Assembly (NCBI GenBank): GCA_029339195.1
Contig: JAPTJF010000589.1
Coordinates: 1-32,456 of the forward strand
Length of the DNA stretch: 32,456 nucleotides
From: Micractinium sp. NFX-FRZ
Taxonomy: Eukaryota > Chlorophyta > Trebouxiophyceae > Chlorellales > Chlorellaceae
Direction of reading: 5' to 3'
A program made the position numbers and the translations under genes. Positions 1-10,209 of this stretch are shown piece by piece (positions within the stretch are counted from its first letter, which is position 1; the number at the start of each line of letters is the position of its first letter). The notes under the pieces were generated by a model. The model had not been told where the DNA came from. It did not search any database and saw only the letters and a program-made list of their open reading frames with translations.

Positions 1-80
1 AGTAGCCATCCTTGGCAAGCAGCTGGTCGTGCGTCCCCTGCTCCAGCACCCGCCCGCGGTACACCGCCGCGATGCTGCAG
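1..80 (-). pseudogene. Orphan C-terminal fragment of an ABC transporter ATP-binding domain
   Basis: Read on the minus strand from 80 down to 1, one frame is open and gives a peptide ending in YRGRVLEQGTHDQLLAKDGY. In ABC transporters of the B/exporter type this stretch follows the H-loop of the nucleotide-binding domain and closes the protein. A legitimate exon could start after the CAG at 77-75 (minus orientation), but no Walker A, signature (LSGGQ) or H-loop exons occur on the minus strand anywhere to the right, where they would have to lie, and the M41-like gene occupies that stretch on the other strand. It is therefore either a displaced exon fragment, a real last exon in a misjoined assembly, or part of a gene overlapping the next one in an unusual way. 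The peptide identity is fairly safe; the gene status is not. Confidence 0.5.
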
Positions 81-1550
81 CGTGGTGTTCCCCGACTACC
101 GGGAGCGCGTGGTGCGGCACGAGGCTGCACACTTCCTCACGGGATACCTGCTGGTGGGTGCTGCTGCTGCTTGCGCTTCCTCACACCATACCTGCTGGTG
201 GGTGCTGCTGCTGCTTGCGCTTCCTCACACCATACCTGCTGGTGGGTGCTGCAGCTGCTTGCGCTTTCTCACACCATACCTGCTGGCGGTGCTGCTGCTG
301 CTTGCGCTTCGTCACAGGATACCTGTTGGTGGGTGGTGCTTCTTTAGGTTCCCGCTGGCGCGTCAGTTCGCCCATGGCCTGCCTCAGCGCCCGCCACGCC
401 TCAGCCCCCGCCACGGGCTGCACTGGCAGCAGGGTCTGGGTCTTATGTTGCCTGCCTGCTTGGTGCCTTGTACCTTGGGCCTGCCCCATACCTCTGTGTC
501 TGCCCCCTCCCGCACCGTGCTCCTACGCCCGCCCAACTGCTGCCGCCACTGTCCGCAGGGCGTGCCTGTGGCCACCTACAGCCTGACCCTGGGCAAGGAG
601 CACACTGACTTTGCTGAGGCCAAGCTGCAGAAGCGGCTGATTGAGGGGGTGCTGGAGCCGCAGCAGGTGGACCAGCTCAGCGTCATCGCCATGGCAGGTG
701 TGCTGACGTGGCAGGGTGGGAGTCATTCATCCCTGCATTCTGATGCTGGAGCCCTTTTGGGGTGGTGCTTGGTGTGCTTACTAGACGAGACCAGGCTGGT
801 GGATGTGCTGTGCCTCGCCGGCTGCACTCAGGGGCGCCCGGCTGCCGGCTTCAGGAAGGGCTGGTGCACGGTGTCTGCCGTGCCCCACCTGAGCACTTGA
901 CGATGGTGCCGCATTCTGGCACAGGGCCACGGCCAAAGCGCTGCGCTGTCCTCAACTCCTGTCCTCCACACCCCGCCTCCCGCCCCGCTTCCTCTCCCGC
1001 AGGCGCCACCAGCGAGGCGATGAAGTATGACGACGTGATTGGGCAGAACGCAGACATGTTTGACCTGCAGGTGGGCGGAGCGTGCGAGGCTGGGGGGGGG
1101 CAGAGCCGGCTGGTGGGCCAAGGAGGCTCGGGAAGGCCGGGCTAGCGAGGCTGGGATGCCCACTGTGGCTGGGGGTGCTTGGGAGGCACCAGGGGAGCCG
1201 GGCAGGCTTACCAGCAGTCCTGGCTCAGCTGGGATGTGGGAGGTAAGCACTGGGGTGGCTGCGGTGCCTCCCGGCTGCGCACTTCTATGGCTGCCAGCCC
1301 GGCAAGCAGCACCACTCACCTCGCCAGCACCCGCCCGCCTCCCCGCCCCTTCCCGCTGCTGCAGCGCATCATGCAGCGCAGCAACCCCAAGCTCAACAAC
1401 GGGGCGCAGCAGAACCAGACGCGGTGGGCGTGCTACCAGGCGGCCACCCTGATGCGGCGGTACTCGGCAGAGTATGAGGCGCTGCAGGCGGCGATGAGCC
1501 GGGGCGCCAGCGTGGTGGACTGCATCAAGGCAATTGAGGCTGCCGCGTGA
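81..1550 (+). CDS. M41/FtsH-like metalloprotease-like protein, plant type, 5'-partial
   Basis: Four exons are visible: 81-153, 559-697, 1003-1070 and 1365-1550 (stop TGA 1548-1550), joined in frame. The first visible exon begins after an AG at 79-80 with one leftover base, so earlier exons lie before the window. The exon holds HEAAH at 118-132, a match to the HExxH zinc motif of peptidase M41, and later exons carry GVPVATYSL, GKEHTDF, LSVIAMAG and the VIGQNAD block. This is the arrangement of small plant chloroplast proteins that resemble the protease domain of FtsH but lack the AAA ATPase; the VIR3-type proteins are relatives as I recall them. No AAA motif is present here, but the N-terminus is missing, so its absence cannot be proved. 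Whether the protein is an active protease is unknown. Intron 1 (154-558) contains a 44-bp tandem repeat that copies the donor site. Introns 2 (698-1002) and 3 (1071-1364) show nothing else. Confidence 0.75.
132..345 (+). repeat. Five tandem 44-bp units spanning an exon end and its 5' splice site
   Basis: Units start at 132, 176, 220, 264 (43 bp) and 307 (last one partial and diverged). The first 22 bases of unit 1 are the coding end of exon 1 (FLTGYLL); the rest is the start of intron 1, including the GTGGGT donor at 154. Each of the next units carries a copy of the exon end followed by a potential donor (CTGCTG/GTGGGT in units 2 and 3, CTGCTG/GCGGTG in unit 4, CTGTTG/GTGGGT in unit 5). Because 44 is not a multiple of three, use of a downstream copy as donor would shift the reading frame unless three units are included. 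There are no spacers, so this is not a CRISPR array. Confidence 0.9.
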
Positions 1551-1932
1551 CTGTGAGAAAGAGATTTTGTGACTGCACCAATCCCGCTTTTGTAACGTTG
1601 GCCAATTGTGTGAACAAGGGGAGTTTCTCACCGCTGCCGCAACAGAGCACTGTTGTGGCCACCTGGGCGCCGACCAAGCGGCAAGTGCTGCCCTACTGCC
1701 CTCGGCGCCCCGACGCACGGCTGCAACCAGCTGCAGCTGGCATCCACCGACTTGCACAGTCAACCAGAGGCTCAATTGCAAGCCTCAGTGTCCTGCTGTG
1801 CATGATTTGCAGCATCCTGGGCTGTGGCTAGCGCTCCCCGCCGCTTCAAACAACCCCGACAGGCCATTGACACGCATGTGGCAATGACAACCTCTGGTGG
1901 GTGGTAGCGGCTTGGCCAGGACTTTGACTGCA
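1551..1932. other. Intergenic region between the M41-like and WRKY genes
   Basis: This stretch holds the 3' UTR of the M41-like gene and the upstream region of the WRKY gene. The only recognisable signal is the TGTAA at 1591-1595. An open frame on the plus strand (1547-1831) has no family resemblance and begins at the stop region of the upstream gene, so it is not called. Confidence 0.5.
1591..1595 (+). terminator. Putative TGTAA polyadenylation signal of the M41-like gene
   Basis: TGTAA is the usual poly(A) signal in green algae such as Chlamydomonas. This copy lies about 40 nt after the stop codon. The short distance gives a compact 3' UTR; no transcript evidence is available. Confidence 0.45.
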
Positions 1933-4900
1933 ATGGACTCCACGAGAGAGGAGGCAGCGGTGCAGGGGCCTCCGGCAGAGCCTGAGGATGCGCAGGTTGC
2001 AGGGGCTCAGAAGGAGCCCGGTCCGCCTGGCGAGGGGCCTCAGCCGGGGGATAGGCGGCAGAGCGGCGGAGAGCGCATTCCGCTGCACAGGCCCACGCTG
2101 CTGGAGTCGCCCGTGTTAATGCTGACAGGACAGGTGAGGCGCGGGCGCCCGTGAGGGAGGCAGGGGCGGCCTGGTCAGCGGGATGTCGACGTTTTTCGGC
2201 GGCTGGCATTCCGGCGTTCTATCTTCGAAGGCCCCCGGGCAGCCGAGCACAGCAGGTGTAGAAAGCAGCACAAACTCCAGTTTTAAGGGTGGCCGCCTGG
2301 CTGCCAGCAGCAGCAGGCAGTCGGCAGCGCCCTGCCGCCCGCCCGCCGCCGCGGCGCCACCCAAACTCGCCCCGCGCGCTTATCCCTGCGCCAAACTCCG
2401 CCGCCTTCCTGCAGCAAGTGGAGCCGTCGCCTTCCACAAGCTTGATGCCTTACCCAGTGCCGCTGTTCCAGGCGGGGCGCGGCGCGGGTGCTGCCGCCGC
2501 CGGCGGTGGCGGCGGTGGCGGCGGCGAGCACGAGGGGCCTGCGGGCGCGGGCACGTTTGCCTACCCAGCCTGGGCCTACCCTCGCAACTTCATAGCGCCC
2601 TCTCGCAACCGTCAGGTGCGGCCCTTTTGTGGTGGGCGCTGCAGGCGGGCCGGGGGCTTTGGGCACCCGCTTGGCCGCACTGGTGGTTGGTTGAGGAACA
2701 CATTTCAACCGTTGCCAGTGCTGCCCCGCCCTTTGCAGGCGGCGGCGCGGGCAGCAGTGCGGGTGCATGGGCACGAAGTGCCGGGCCCTGTGCAGGCAAG
2801 CGGAAATTTTGTCACTGTGCAGCGCTTGTGGGACTGCCACGAGCCTTCGCCGTGCCTGTTGGCCTTCCACCTCCCGCCGCCAGGCCAATGCAACTGAAAA
2901 CCGCCACCCCTCTCGTGCGCCTTCCCACCGCTCTGCAGCAACAGCAACAGCAGCAGCCCCCGCAGCAGCCAGAGAAGCCGCGCCGGGAGAGCATGGCCAA
3001 TGATGATGGGTACAACTGGCGCAAGTATGGCGAGAAGCAGGTCAAGGGGAGCCCCTACCCGCGCAGCTACTACAAGTGCAGCCACCCCAACTGCCCGGCC
3101 AAAAAGATGATTGAGCGAGAGCCCAAGTCCGGGCGCATCTCGCAAGCAGAATTCAAGGTCGGTGGCTTTAGGAAGTGGTGCTGCAGCCTTGTGTCTGTGC
3201 AAGATTGTGGCGGAGCGAGGCAGGGTGGCACTTTCAGTTGAGAGAACGACCAGTCAGGATGGCAGGCGAAGAGGCAGGAGGGCAAGCAGGACGGTGTGGG
3301 CTGTTTGAGCAGGCAACCTCACTGCAAATGGATTGTCTGCCCTGCCTGCAGAACGAGCACAACCACCCCAAGCCGGGGCAGGTCCGGGGGCAGCGGGAGC
3401 GGGCGCCGGTGCCGCTCTACGGCGGCAGCAGCGGGCGGCTGTACCAGGAGGACAGCAGCGGTGCGCAGCAGCAGCAGCAGCAGTCGGCGGTGGAGCTGTC
3501 GACGCAGGACATGCAGCAGGAGGACGCGGTGGCAGCGCTGGCAGCAATGAAGTACTCGCCGGTGATGCCCGGCATGCTGGGGGCGGCGCCGCACGACACC
3601 CCCACCTCGCTGCTGCCCATCCCCGCCAGCCTGCGCGCCTCCACGGAGCCGGAGGACCCGCAGGCCAACGGCTGGGCGCTGCCGCACCGCCTACACCGCA
3701 GCAGCAGCGCGCCGGCAGCGGAGCAGGAGGAGTCGGAGCTGTCAGGTTGGCGCTGCTGCGGCGTGTGCGGCATCCGCCTTGATGCCAGCTGGCCCATGGC
3801 CGCCTGGCACATGCAGCAGCACATGCAGTCTCAGCGTGCCGCCGCTGCCCTTACCGCTCATGCGCAGCGCTTCAACGTCCGCGCCCGCCGCTCACCTGGT
3901 TTGTGCATGTTGACGTAGGGTGGCCTCTACCTCATCGGCCCGAAGAATCCCCCACCCTCTGTTTGTCGGCGGCGGCAGGCCGCCCACCTGCCCCCGCCCT
4001 CACACGACCAGCACTCACCGCCGCCTTTGGTGCCCTGCGTCTGCCTGCTTCCTGCAGAGGAGGCGTATGACAGCGAGCTGATGGACTCGGGGGTGGATGA
4101 CGACGAGTGGCAACCGGGGGAGGATGACTACCGCAGCGAGCCGCAATCCGTGGCAGATGCGGCAGCGGCGGCAGCAGCGGCGGTGGCGGCAATTGGCCGC
4201 CGACGCATGCACCAGGACACCTCGGGGCTCATCATGCTGGGCAAGCGGCGTCGCGGGCGGCAGCGGCAGGCAGACAGCGATGAAGAAGATTACGACCCTG
4301 AGCTGTATGGCGACGATGATGAGGTCAAGGGTGAGTCAGCGGGTGGGTGAGAAGCCGGCGAGGGATGCGGCAGGAGTGGTCTGGGGGCAGGTGTGGTGTG
4401 GCCTGGGGGCTGGCTGGCAGCTGTCTTGCGTCGCCTGCTTGCTGGTCTGTGAGTAGCCCCCAGCTGCTGATGGGGTGCCCCAGCCATCATGGGGGGCCCT
4501 GGGATGCAAGAAGCAGCTGCTGACCCTGCCCCTGGCGCCCTGGCCCTGCCTGCCCCCGCCCGCCACCCTTCTGCAGTGCTGCGCAACATGAGCAACGGGT
4601 ACAAGCACCAGCAGCGGGAGTCGGTGGAGCTGGAGCCTCCGCCTCCCAAGCGGCGCTCTCGCCCCTCACCGGTGGTCGATGGCGGCCTGGGGGCCTCTGG
4701 GCGGCGGGCCTCCGATGCCGGCATTGAGGGCGCCGGTGCGGTTGCTGGTGCCGGCGGCGGTGGTGATGAACGCAGCGTGGTGGAGCTGGAGACGGATGCC
4801 GACGGCATGGACGACGGGTACAGGTGTGGGGGCGCGCAGGGGGACGTTTTGCTGGCTGCCTGGCTTGGAGAAGTTGCTTTGCTACTCAGGGCTTTCGTGG

Positions 4901-6128
4901 TGCAGTGGAGGTGGCAGCTGCCTAGGTGGGGAACCCAAAAGGTCGTTTTTTTGCACTGCATGTTGCGGCCTGGGGACATGGGCATGCTCCCTGCTGCCAC
5001 GACTGTTATGAAGCCGGCTCTGTCTGTCCTTATCTTGATGCGGTCCCTCTCACGGCCTGGCCCCCAAACTGCCTGCCGCCCTTCCCCGCAGGTGGCGCAA
5101 GTATGGGCAGAAGATTGTGAAGGGCAACCCGCACCCGCGCAGCTACTACAAGTGCACGCACCCGGGGTGCAATGTGCGCAAGCAGGTGGAGCGCAGCGGG
5201 CGCAACGCGCGCATGCTGGTGACCACCTACGAGGGCACGCATACCCACGACCCGCCCGCCACCACCAATGGCATGCGCTCCGGAGGGCGCCGCGGCAGCG
5301 TGCAAGCTCGACGGCCAGACTGTGAGCACTGGCCGCCGGCTGCAAAGCTGCCTACTTGCTGCCCCTGCTCTGGTCCCGCTGCTCGCATCTCGCTTTGCTG
5401 CATCCTGGCTCTGGCAGCAAACATTGTGGCCTAATTGATTCGGTGTGTTTTGTTGACCCCTTGACCTCTCACGTTCACCCCGCGCCTGGCCCCCTCCTGT
5501 GCCTGCTGCAGCTGCTGCTGCGGCACGACCACCGCTGCCTGACAGCTCTGCGGGGTTGACGCCCGCCAAGGTTCTGCTTCCCAGCATGGAGCAGCTGCAG
5601 CAGATGGCCTCAGGCAGCTTTCCAGTGCTCCTCGCACAGCCAGGCGGCGGGCTGGCGCTCGCAGCAGGGGCTGGGGCGGGTGCGCTGTCAGCTGGGGGCC
5701 TGCCCCTTACTCTGTCGGGCAACCACATCGGCGGTGGGGCAGCACGAGGCGCCCCTCCTCTGCCGCCCAGCCTGCAGCTTGCGCTGGCCAACCTGCCAAC
5801 GCCGGCAGCAGGGTCCACCGGCGCCGACATGCATGCATCGGCAATGGTAGACCTTCCGGCCGAGGCCGCCGCTGCAATTGCAGCTGCAGCAGCAGAAGCG
5901 TGGGCATCGGGCCCGCTGCCCATGCCAGGCGACCACCAGCAGGAGCAAATGGCGCTGCCAGGACTCGCAGCACCATCCATGCCGGCACCAGAGAACAGCG
6001 CAGCGCTGGCGCAGCAGCAACAACCGCAGCAGCAGCTCGTGGGAGGCTTGGCGCTGCCTGGCATGCCGCAGGCAGCTCCAGGCTTGCTGCCAGTGCCGCC
6101 GTCCGGCGAGATAGCAGCCCAGGGATGA
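1933..6128 (+). CDS. Group I WRKY transcription factor with two WRKY domains, about 812 aa
   Basis: Nine exons: 1933-2133, 2415-2615, 2739-2795, 2939-3157, 3352-3745, 4058-4330, 4577-4823, 5092-5321, 5512-6128. The sum is 2439 nt, closing in frame at TGA 6126-6128. The product is a nuclear DNA-binding regulator; WRKY proteins bind W-box elements (TTGAC core). The N-terminal domain has WRKYGEK at about residue 180, a C-X4-C pair in CSHPNC, and the HNH ligands supplied by the next exon (227 on). The C-terminal domain has WRKYGQK at about residue 532, CTHPGC and HTH. Exon 1 contains LLESPVL, resembling the SP-cluster of plant group I proteins. Between the domains lie glutamine and alanine runs, an acidic stretch and a KRR basic patch; the long Ala/Gly/Pro/Gln-rich C-terminal tail looks like an activation region. 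Exon 3 and its GC donor are the least certain part. The start is the first ATG in the frame; upstream in-frame codons lack an ATG. Confidence 0.88.
2796..2938 (+). other. Putative GC-AG intron in the WRKY gene
   Basis: The donor reads CAG/GCAAGC, the typical form of the rare GC-AG class, and the acceptor is CTCTGCAG. Flanking exons are both in phase 0. The preceding exon (2739-2795, 57 nt) is also phase 0 on both sides, so skipping it would keep the frame; it may be a cassette exon or not an exon at all. Confidence 0.45.
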
Positions 6129-6487
6129 GTGCACGCGGGCGGGCTGTTTAGTGTTACACCCCTGTTCGATTTATGCTGCCCCTGTGCTTGTAGCGTCTGT
6201 GTTAAACATCAATTTTCCTCTGCGCCCCCAACCCAACTTCTCTCTGCCACCTCTTACCCAATGAATTCTTTCTTCGCTTCACATGACACAACCCCTGCTT
6301 GCTCGCTGCTCCCTCCTGCCGTTCCGCTCCAACCAGGTTGCTATTGAGGCGGTTGCCACCAGGCATTCACGCGGCGCCGCCCCGTTTGCCAAGCAGCCTG
6401 TTCCCTGACCTGCTCGTCCTGCCTGCTCAGAGTGCTTGCCTATGACAAGAAGTAACATGTCAACGAGAACCATCCTGACAGTCAAGG
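6129..6487. other. Shared 3' region between the convergent WRKY and MED13 genes
   Basis: The stop codons of the two genes are 359 bp apart, facing each other. On the minus strand a TGTAA (TTACA at 6154-6158 on the plus strand) could end the MED13 transcript about 330 nt after its stop, only 26 nt from the WRKY stop. No TGTAA was found for WRKY on the plus strand before the MED13 coding end. The two transcripts therefore probably overlap in antisense here. Confidence 0.4.
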
Positions 6488-7746
6488 TTATTGCAGAGAC
6501 TGGCAGGCGCAGGCTTCTGCCAGCAAGAAACGCAGCTGGCCTGCCAGTGCAGCATGCAGCGGCAGGTGTGCATCTGCGTCCGCCTCCTGGCCGCCGCCCG
6601 CCACAGTGCGCAAGCATGCCCCTTGGAAAGCAGCGTGCAGCCAGGCAAGGCCATGCAGCTCGCCTGCTAGCTGGCAAAGGCTGTCCACCTCGCCGCCCCT
6701 CTCCTCCTGCTGCTCCTGCTGCTGCTGCTGCTGCTGCTCTGAATCCATCTCATCGCCTGTGGCCAAGCACCGGCATACGAGTGTCGCCAGCAGTGTGCGC
6801 ACGACATCATGCTCCCGGGGCAGCAGGCTGCTGGCTCCATCGGCGGGCGGCAGCCAGGTCACGCTGGCCTCCAGATCACCGCTGCCATCTGCGCTGCGCT
6901 GCACCAGCAGCTGGCAGCCCGAGGGCGGGTCGGCACCGGCATACCTGCACGTTGCGGGCAGCGAAACAAAGGCGTCAGTTTCAGTCCGTTCCTACTGCTG
7001 CTACCACATGCTCCCTGACAGCCTGGCTGCGCACTGGCTGTTCCTGTAAACCAAGGACCTTGTGCGCTCCCATCAGCCCTCACCTGGCAGGTGGCTGTGC
7101 CTGCAGCTCTAGCACCGCCAGCTCAGCACCAGCTGGCAGCTCCAGCGGCAGTGCAGCGTCCCGCTCCACCAGCTGCCGCCACGCCTCCCGCTCAGCCGGC
7201 TGCATGCCCGCCCCAGCAATCGCCACGTTCTGCAGCAGCTCAGGCGGGCAGCAAGCTGCACGCAGCGATCCCAGCAGCTCCAAGCACCGCCGCAGCACCA
7301 AGCGGCAAGTCCGGCGGACAGCGCTGCCGCTGGCACCGGGCGCCCCTGCATCTGCCAGCACCGCCACCAGGCTGTCTGCGCTGCTGCCCGCCATGCCCAG
7401 GCTGCTGATCCTGCCGGCTGACGTGTCGAGCAGCTCAGCGTGCAGCAGCTCCCCGCAGCTGTCTGCCAGCGCCAGCGGCAGCAGGCTGCAGCCGGGAGGC
7501 GGCAGCGAGTAGAAGCAGTGCAGCGTGCGGCGCCGCAAGGGCACCCGTGGGCCGCCGCAGGCTGCCACCCTCTGCTGGTGGGGCTGCTGTTGCTGCTGCT
7601 GCTGGCTGCCCTGCTGTGCTGCAAGCTGCTGGTGCTGCTGGTGCTGCTGCCTGTCTTGCTGTCTTGCAAGCTGCTGCTCGGTATACTCGCCGTCCTCCGA
7701 CAGCAGCTGCTCCCCCGGCTCGGGTGGCAGCGGTGGCTGCCCATCT

Positions 7747-7778
<32 letters not shown>

Positions 7779-8380
7779 GTGCTGCTGCTGCTGGTGCTGG
7801 TGCTGCTGCTGGCCTGCCTGAGGTTCTGCCCCCAGCGCGGAAGCCAGCACCATGAGGGGCTGGGAGCAGAAGGGCAGGCTGGGGGTCGTTACCGCGCCCT
7901 CACACTCGCCAGCTGCCAGCTCCAGGACGCCGTCGGCGGGCACATGCCGCACCTTGCTGTACAGAGCAAATGCGGTGCAGCGGGCGGCGGTGCCGCTGAT
8001 GTCGGCCAGCGCCTGGGGGGACAGCAGCTGCAGGCAAAGGCAAGGACAGAAAGGGGGGCGGAGTTATGAAAATAGTGGAATAGAGAGGGCAGCAAAGAGT
8101 CAGGTTTTGAGGGAGGTACGAGGGATATGCCAGCCAGGGTTGAGGTAGTTTCTTCTGCCAGGTACAGAAGCCACCCGACAAGGCACTTGTGGTAGTTGGC
8201 TGGCCAGCTTAGGAGGATGGTTGCACAAGGAGCAGGCCATCCACTGCAGCTGCTCACCTGGAGCACAATCTTGACGGGTCTGCTGCCCTCTGGGCGACAT
8301 AACCGGCGCACAGGTAGCTGCCGGAAGTCGCCCCGCAGCTGCTCGTGCAGCCCCTGGGCCGCACCATGGTACCGCTTCCC

Positions 8381-8411
<31 letters not shown>

Positions 8412-10209
8412 GCTGCTGCTGTGCCGCCTTGTGCTGCTTCCGGTTCCGCATGCTCATCTGGCGGCGCGCTGCCGCCGGGCGCTCGGCTGGTGTCCGTGGC
8501 GGGCGTGGCGGTGGCGGGGCGGTCGGGCTGCTGCGGCTCGGCAGGGGCCAGCGCCAGCTGCGGCTGCAGGCTGCCCACCAACTCGATGCCGCTGGTTGCA
8601 TGCTGCAGCAGGCAGAGCCCTGCACCCGCATCGGAGGCAGCACCCAGCGGGGTGCAGGGTGCCAGGCAGGAGGCGGCTTCCAGCAGGGCTGCCACCTGGT
8701 CAGCAGGCGCCTCCAGCGGGCACGCCACGTAGACCAGCACAGCAGGCTCAGCGCCGTCCTCCAGGCCGCTGCTCTGCAGCTGCTCCAGCTCTGGCGGCGG
8801 GTCGAGCAGCAGCTGGCGCTGCAGCTGCTCGCACGCTGCGCGGAGCCCCGCCAGGTAGCGGGATGTCAACGCCTGCTGCTGCTCCTGCTCCCGCTGCTGC
8901 TGCTCCTGCTGCTGCTCCTGCTGCTGCTGCTGCCGCTGCCCCCGCTCGTCCTGCCGTCCCTCTGCCCCAGCTGCTGCACCGCCGCTACCGCCTGCTGCAG
9001 CACTGCCAGGGGGCAGCTCAAAGGCGCGCACCGCCTCGCTGCTGGCGGGCACGTGGGTTCCCAGGTTGCAGGTGTCGTACAGCGAGCCCACGTCCTGCGG
9101 ACGGCATGTCAGGGGGGAGGAGCAGGTGCGTGACAGGCAGCAGGGCGGACTCGAACTCAACCGCCTCCCAACAGCAGTACTTCCATTCATCCACCGGTGA
9201 GCAAAGAAACATGCGTTGCTGGCACACCGCCTGCCAGGCCACACACCTTGACGAGCTGCACCGCTGCCGCCAGCTGGTGCTGCGGGGACAGGAGGTAGTG
9301 CAGCAGGGCCTTGGGGCCGGCATACGGCGCCAGCGGCGTGGCCTGCCACAGCGGCAGCACCTCCGCTGGCACCTCCAGCCAGTCGTCCTGCGGTGGGGTG
9401 GCGGGGGTGGAGGACAGGACAGGACGGGGGCACTTGAGGGAGCAGAGGCAGGGCAGGGCAGATGCTGATGGTGGATGGGATTGGACAGGTTCTCTCAGGG
9501 GAGGGGTCCTTGGCATGGCGAGGACGCCAGGCAGGCAAGCAGAGGTACTGCATGGCTGGGGCGCACCACAGTCCTCCCTCTGCCTCCCACTATCGCTGTA
9601 CCCATGCAGATACGGCAGGGGAGACTGCGCCCCAACCCTGTGGCCCACCTCGTAACCAACTAGCATGTTGGGCGGCGAGAGCCGGGCCGACCGCAGCACA
9701 GCGCCAGCAGCCGAGCCATTGGCGGCGCTGCTGCCACTGGTGCTGACCGCTGCCGCCAGTCCCAGCTGACGCTGCGCTGAGAGCGGCGGGTGCAGCAGCG
9801 AGAGGAAGGGCAGCATGCGGTTCCACCAAGAGGGAGGCTGGCAGGGGTGGCACCCGCTGCCTGGCAAACACCGGGCAAGCGCAGCCGGCCCTGCCGCCGG
9901 CCAGCATTGCTGGGCCAGCAGCTCCAGCACTGCAGGGTGCGGCCAGCTGCATCGCAGCGGCGCCAGCTGCGCTGGGTTGGGCGGCGGGCTGGACGGCTGG
10001 ACACTTCCAAATGGGGGGGCTGCCGCCGGCGCTACTGCCGCTGCGGCTGCCGCTGCCTTGCGCCGCTTGGCTTGGTTCTGCTTCTTCGATTTTCGTGTTC
10101 GCTTCCTCCACCCTTCTGGCAGGTAGGAGGCTGCCAAAGAGGGCGCTGCAAGCGCCGCGGGAGTGGCAAAGGTGGGGGCGCAGAACGCCCACTCCCGCTG
10201 TCCCTCCAT
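6488..10209 (-). CDS. MED13: Mediator complex subunit 13 (MED13-like), short form of about 979 aa
   Basis: Five exons on the minus strand: 10209-9649, 9387-9247, 9094-8258, 8027-7084, 6944-6488; 2940 nt in frame, stop TAA at 6490-6488. MED13 bridges the CDK8 kinase module to core Mediator in the nucleus. Recognisable blocks in order are NMLVGYE/DDWLEVP followed by LPLWQATPLAPYAGPK (about 182-212), the LYDTCNLGTH block (about 239-248), VKIVLQ (508-513), SPQALADISGTAARCTAFAL (after 515), LLQNVAIAGAGM with an EAWRQL run, and near the end VTWLPPADGASSLLPREHD, the family's usual C-terminal SW-L-(x)n-S-LP-H pattern. The protein is broken up by glutamine runs (6706-6740, 7747-7812, 8381-8410 and 8873-8945 on the plus strand as CTG). 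It lacks the N-terminal MED13 region and is about half the plant length; upstream of the ATG a divergent gene starts within 400 bp. The start ATG (10209-10207) precedes a lysine/arginine-rich stretch. Confidence 0.8.
7747..7812 (-). repeat. Glutamine/histidine-coding CTG repeat in MED13
   Basis: On the plus strand the stretch is (CTG)n interrupted by GTG; on the coding minus strand it gives glutamine runs broken by histidine. It lies in exon 4, between conserved blocks, in a part expected to be disordered. Other runs of the same kind occur at 6706-6740, 8381-8410 (nine uninterrupted CTG) and 8873-8945. Confidence 0.85.

Noticed and set aside
132..345. CRISPR-like array of 44-bp repeats
   Set aside because: The repeats are directly contiguous with no unique spacers and derive from an exon-intron junction in a eukaryotic gene.
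828..1781. 317-codon minus-strand open frame opposite the M41-like gene
   Set aside because: Antisense shadow of a GC-rich coding region; it crosses exons and introns of the plus-strand gene, and its translation has no family pattern.
4290..6064. Long minus-strand open frames (351 and 344 codons) opposite the WRKY gene
   Set aside because: They run through WRKY exons and introns and consist of low-complexity Ala/Pro/Ser/Cys sequence.
9140..9165. TRNA B-box-like sequence (GAGTTCGAGTCC) on the minus strand in MED13 intron 2
   Set aside because: No A-box or cloverleaf pairing could be found at the required distance upstream.
8345..9468. Plus-strand open frames of 262 and 345 codons opposite MED13
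   Set aside because: Leucine/alanine runs are the antisense of CAG glutamine repeats; MED13 motifs on the other strand explain the region.
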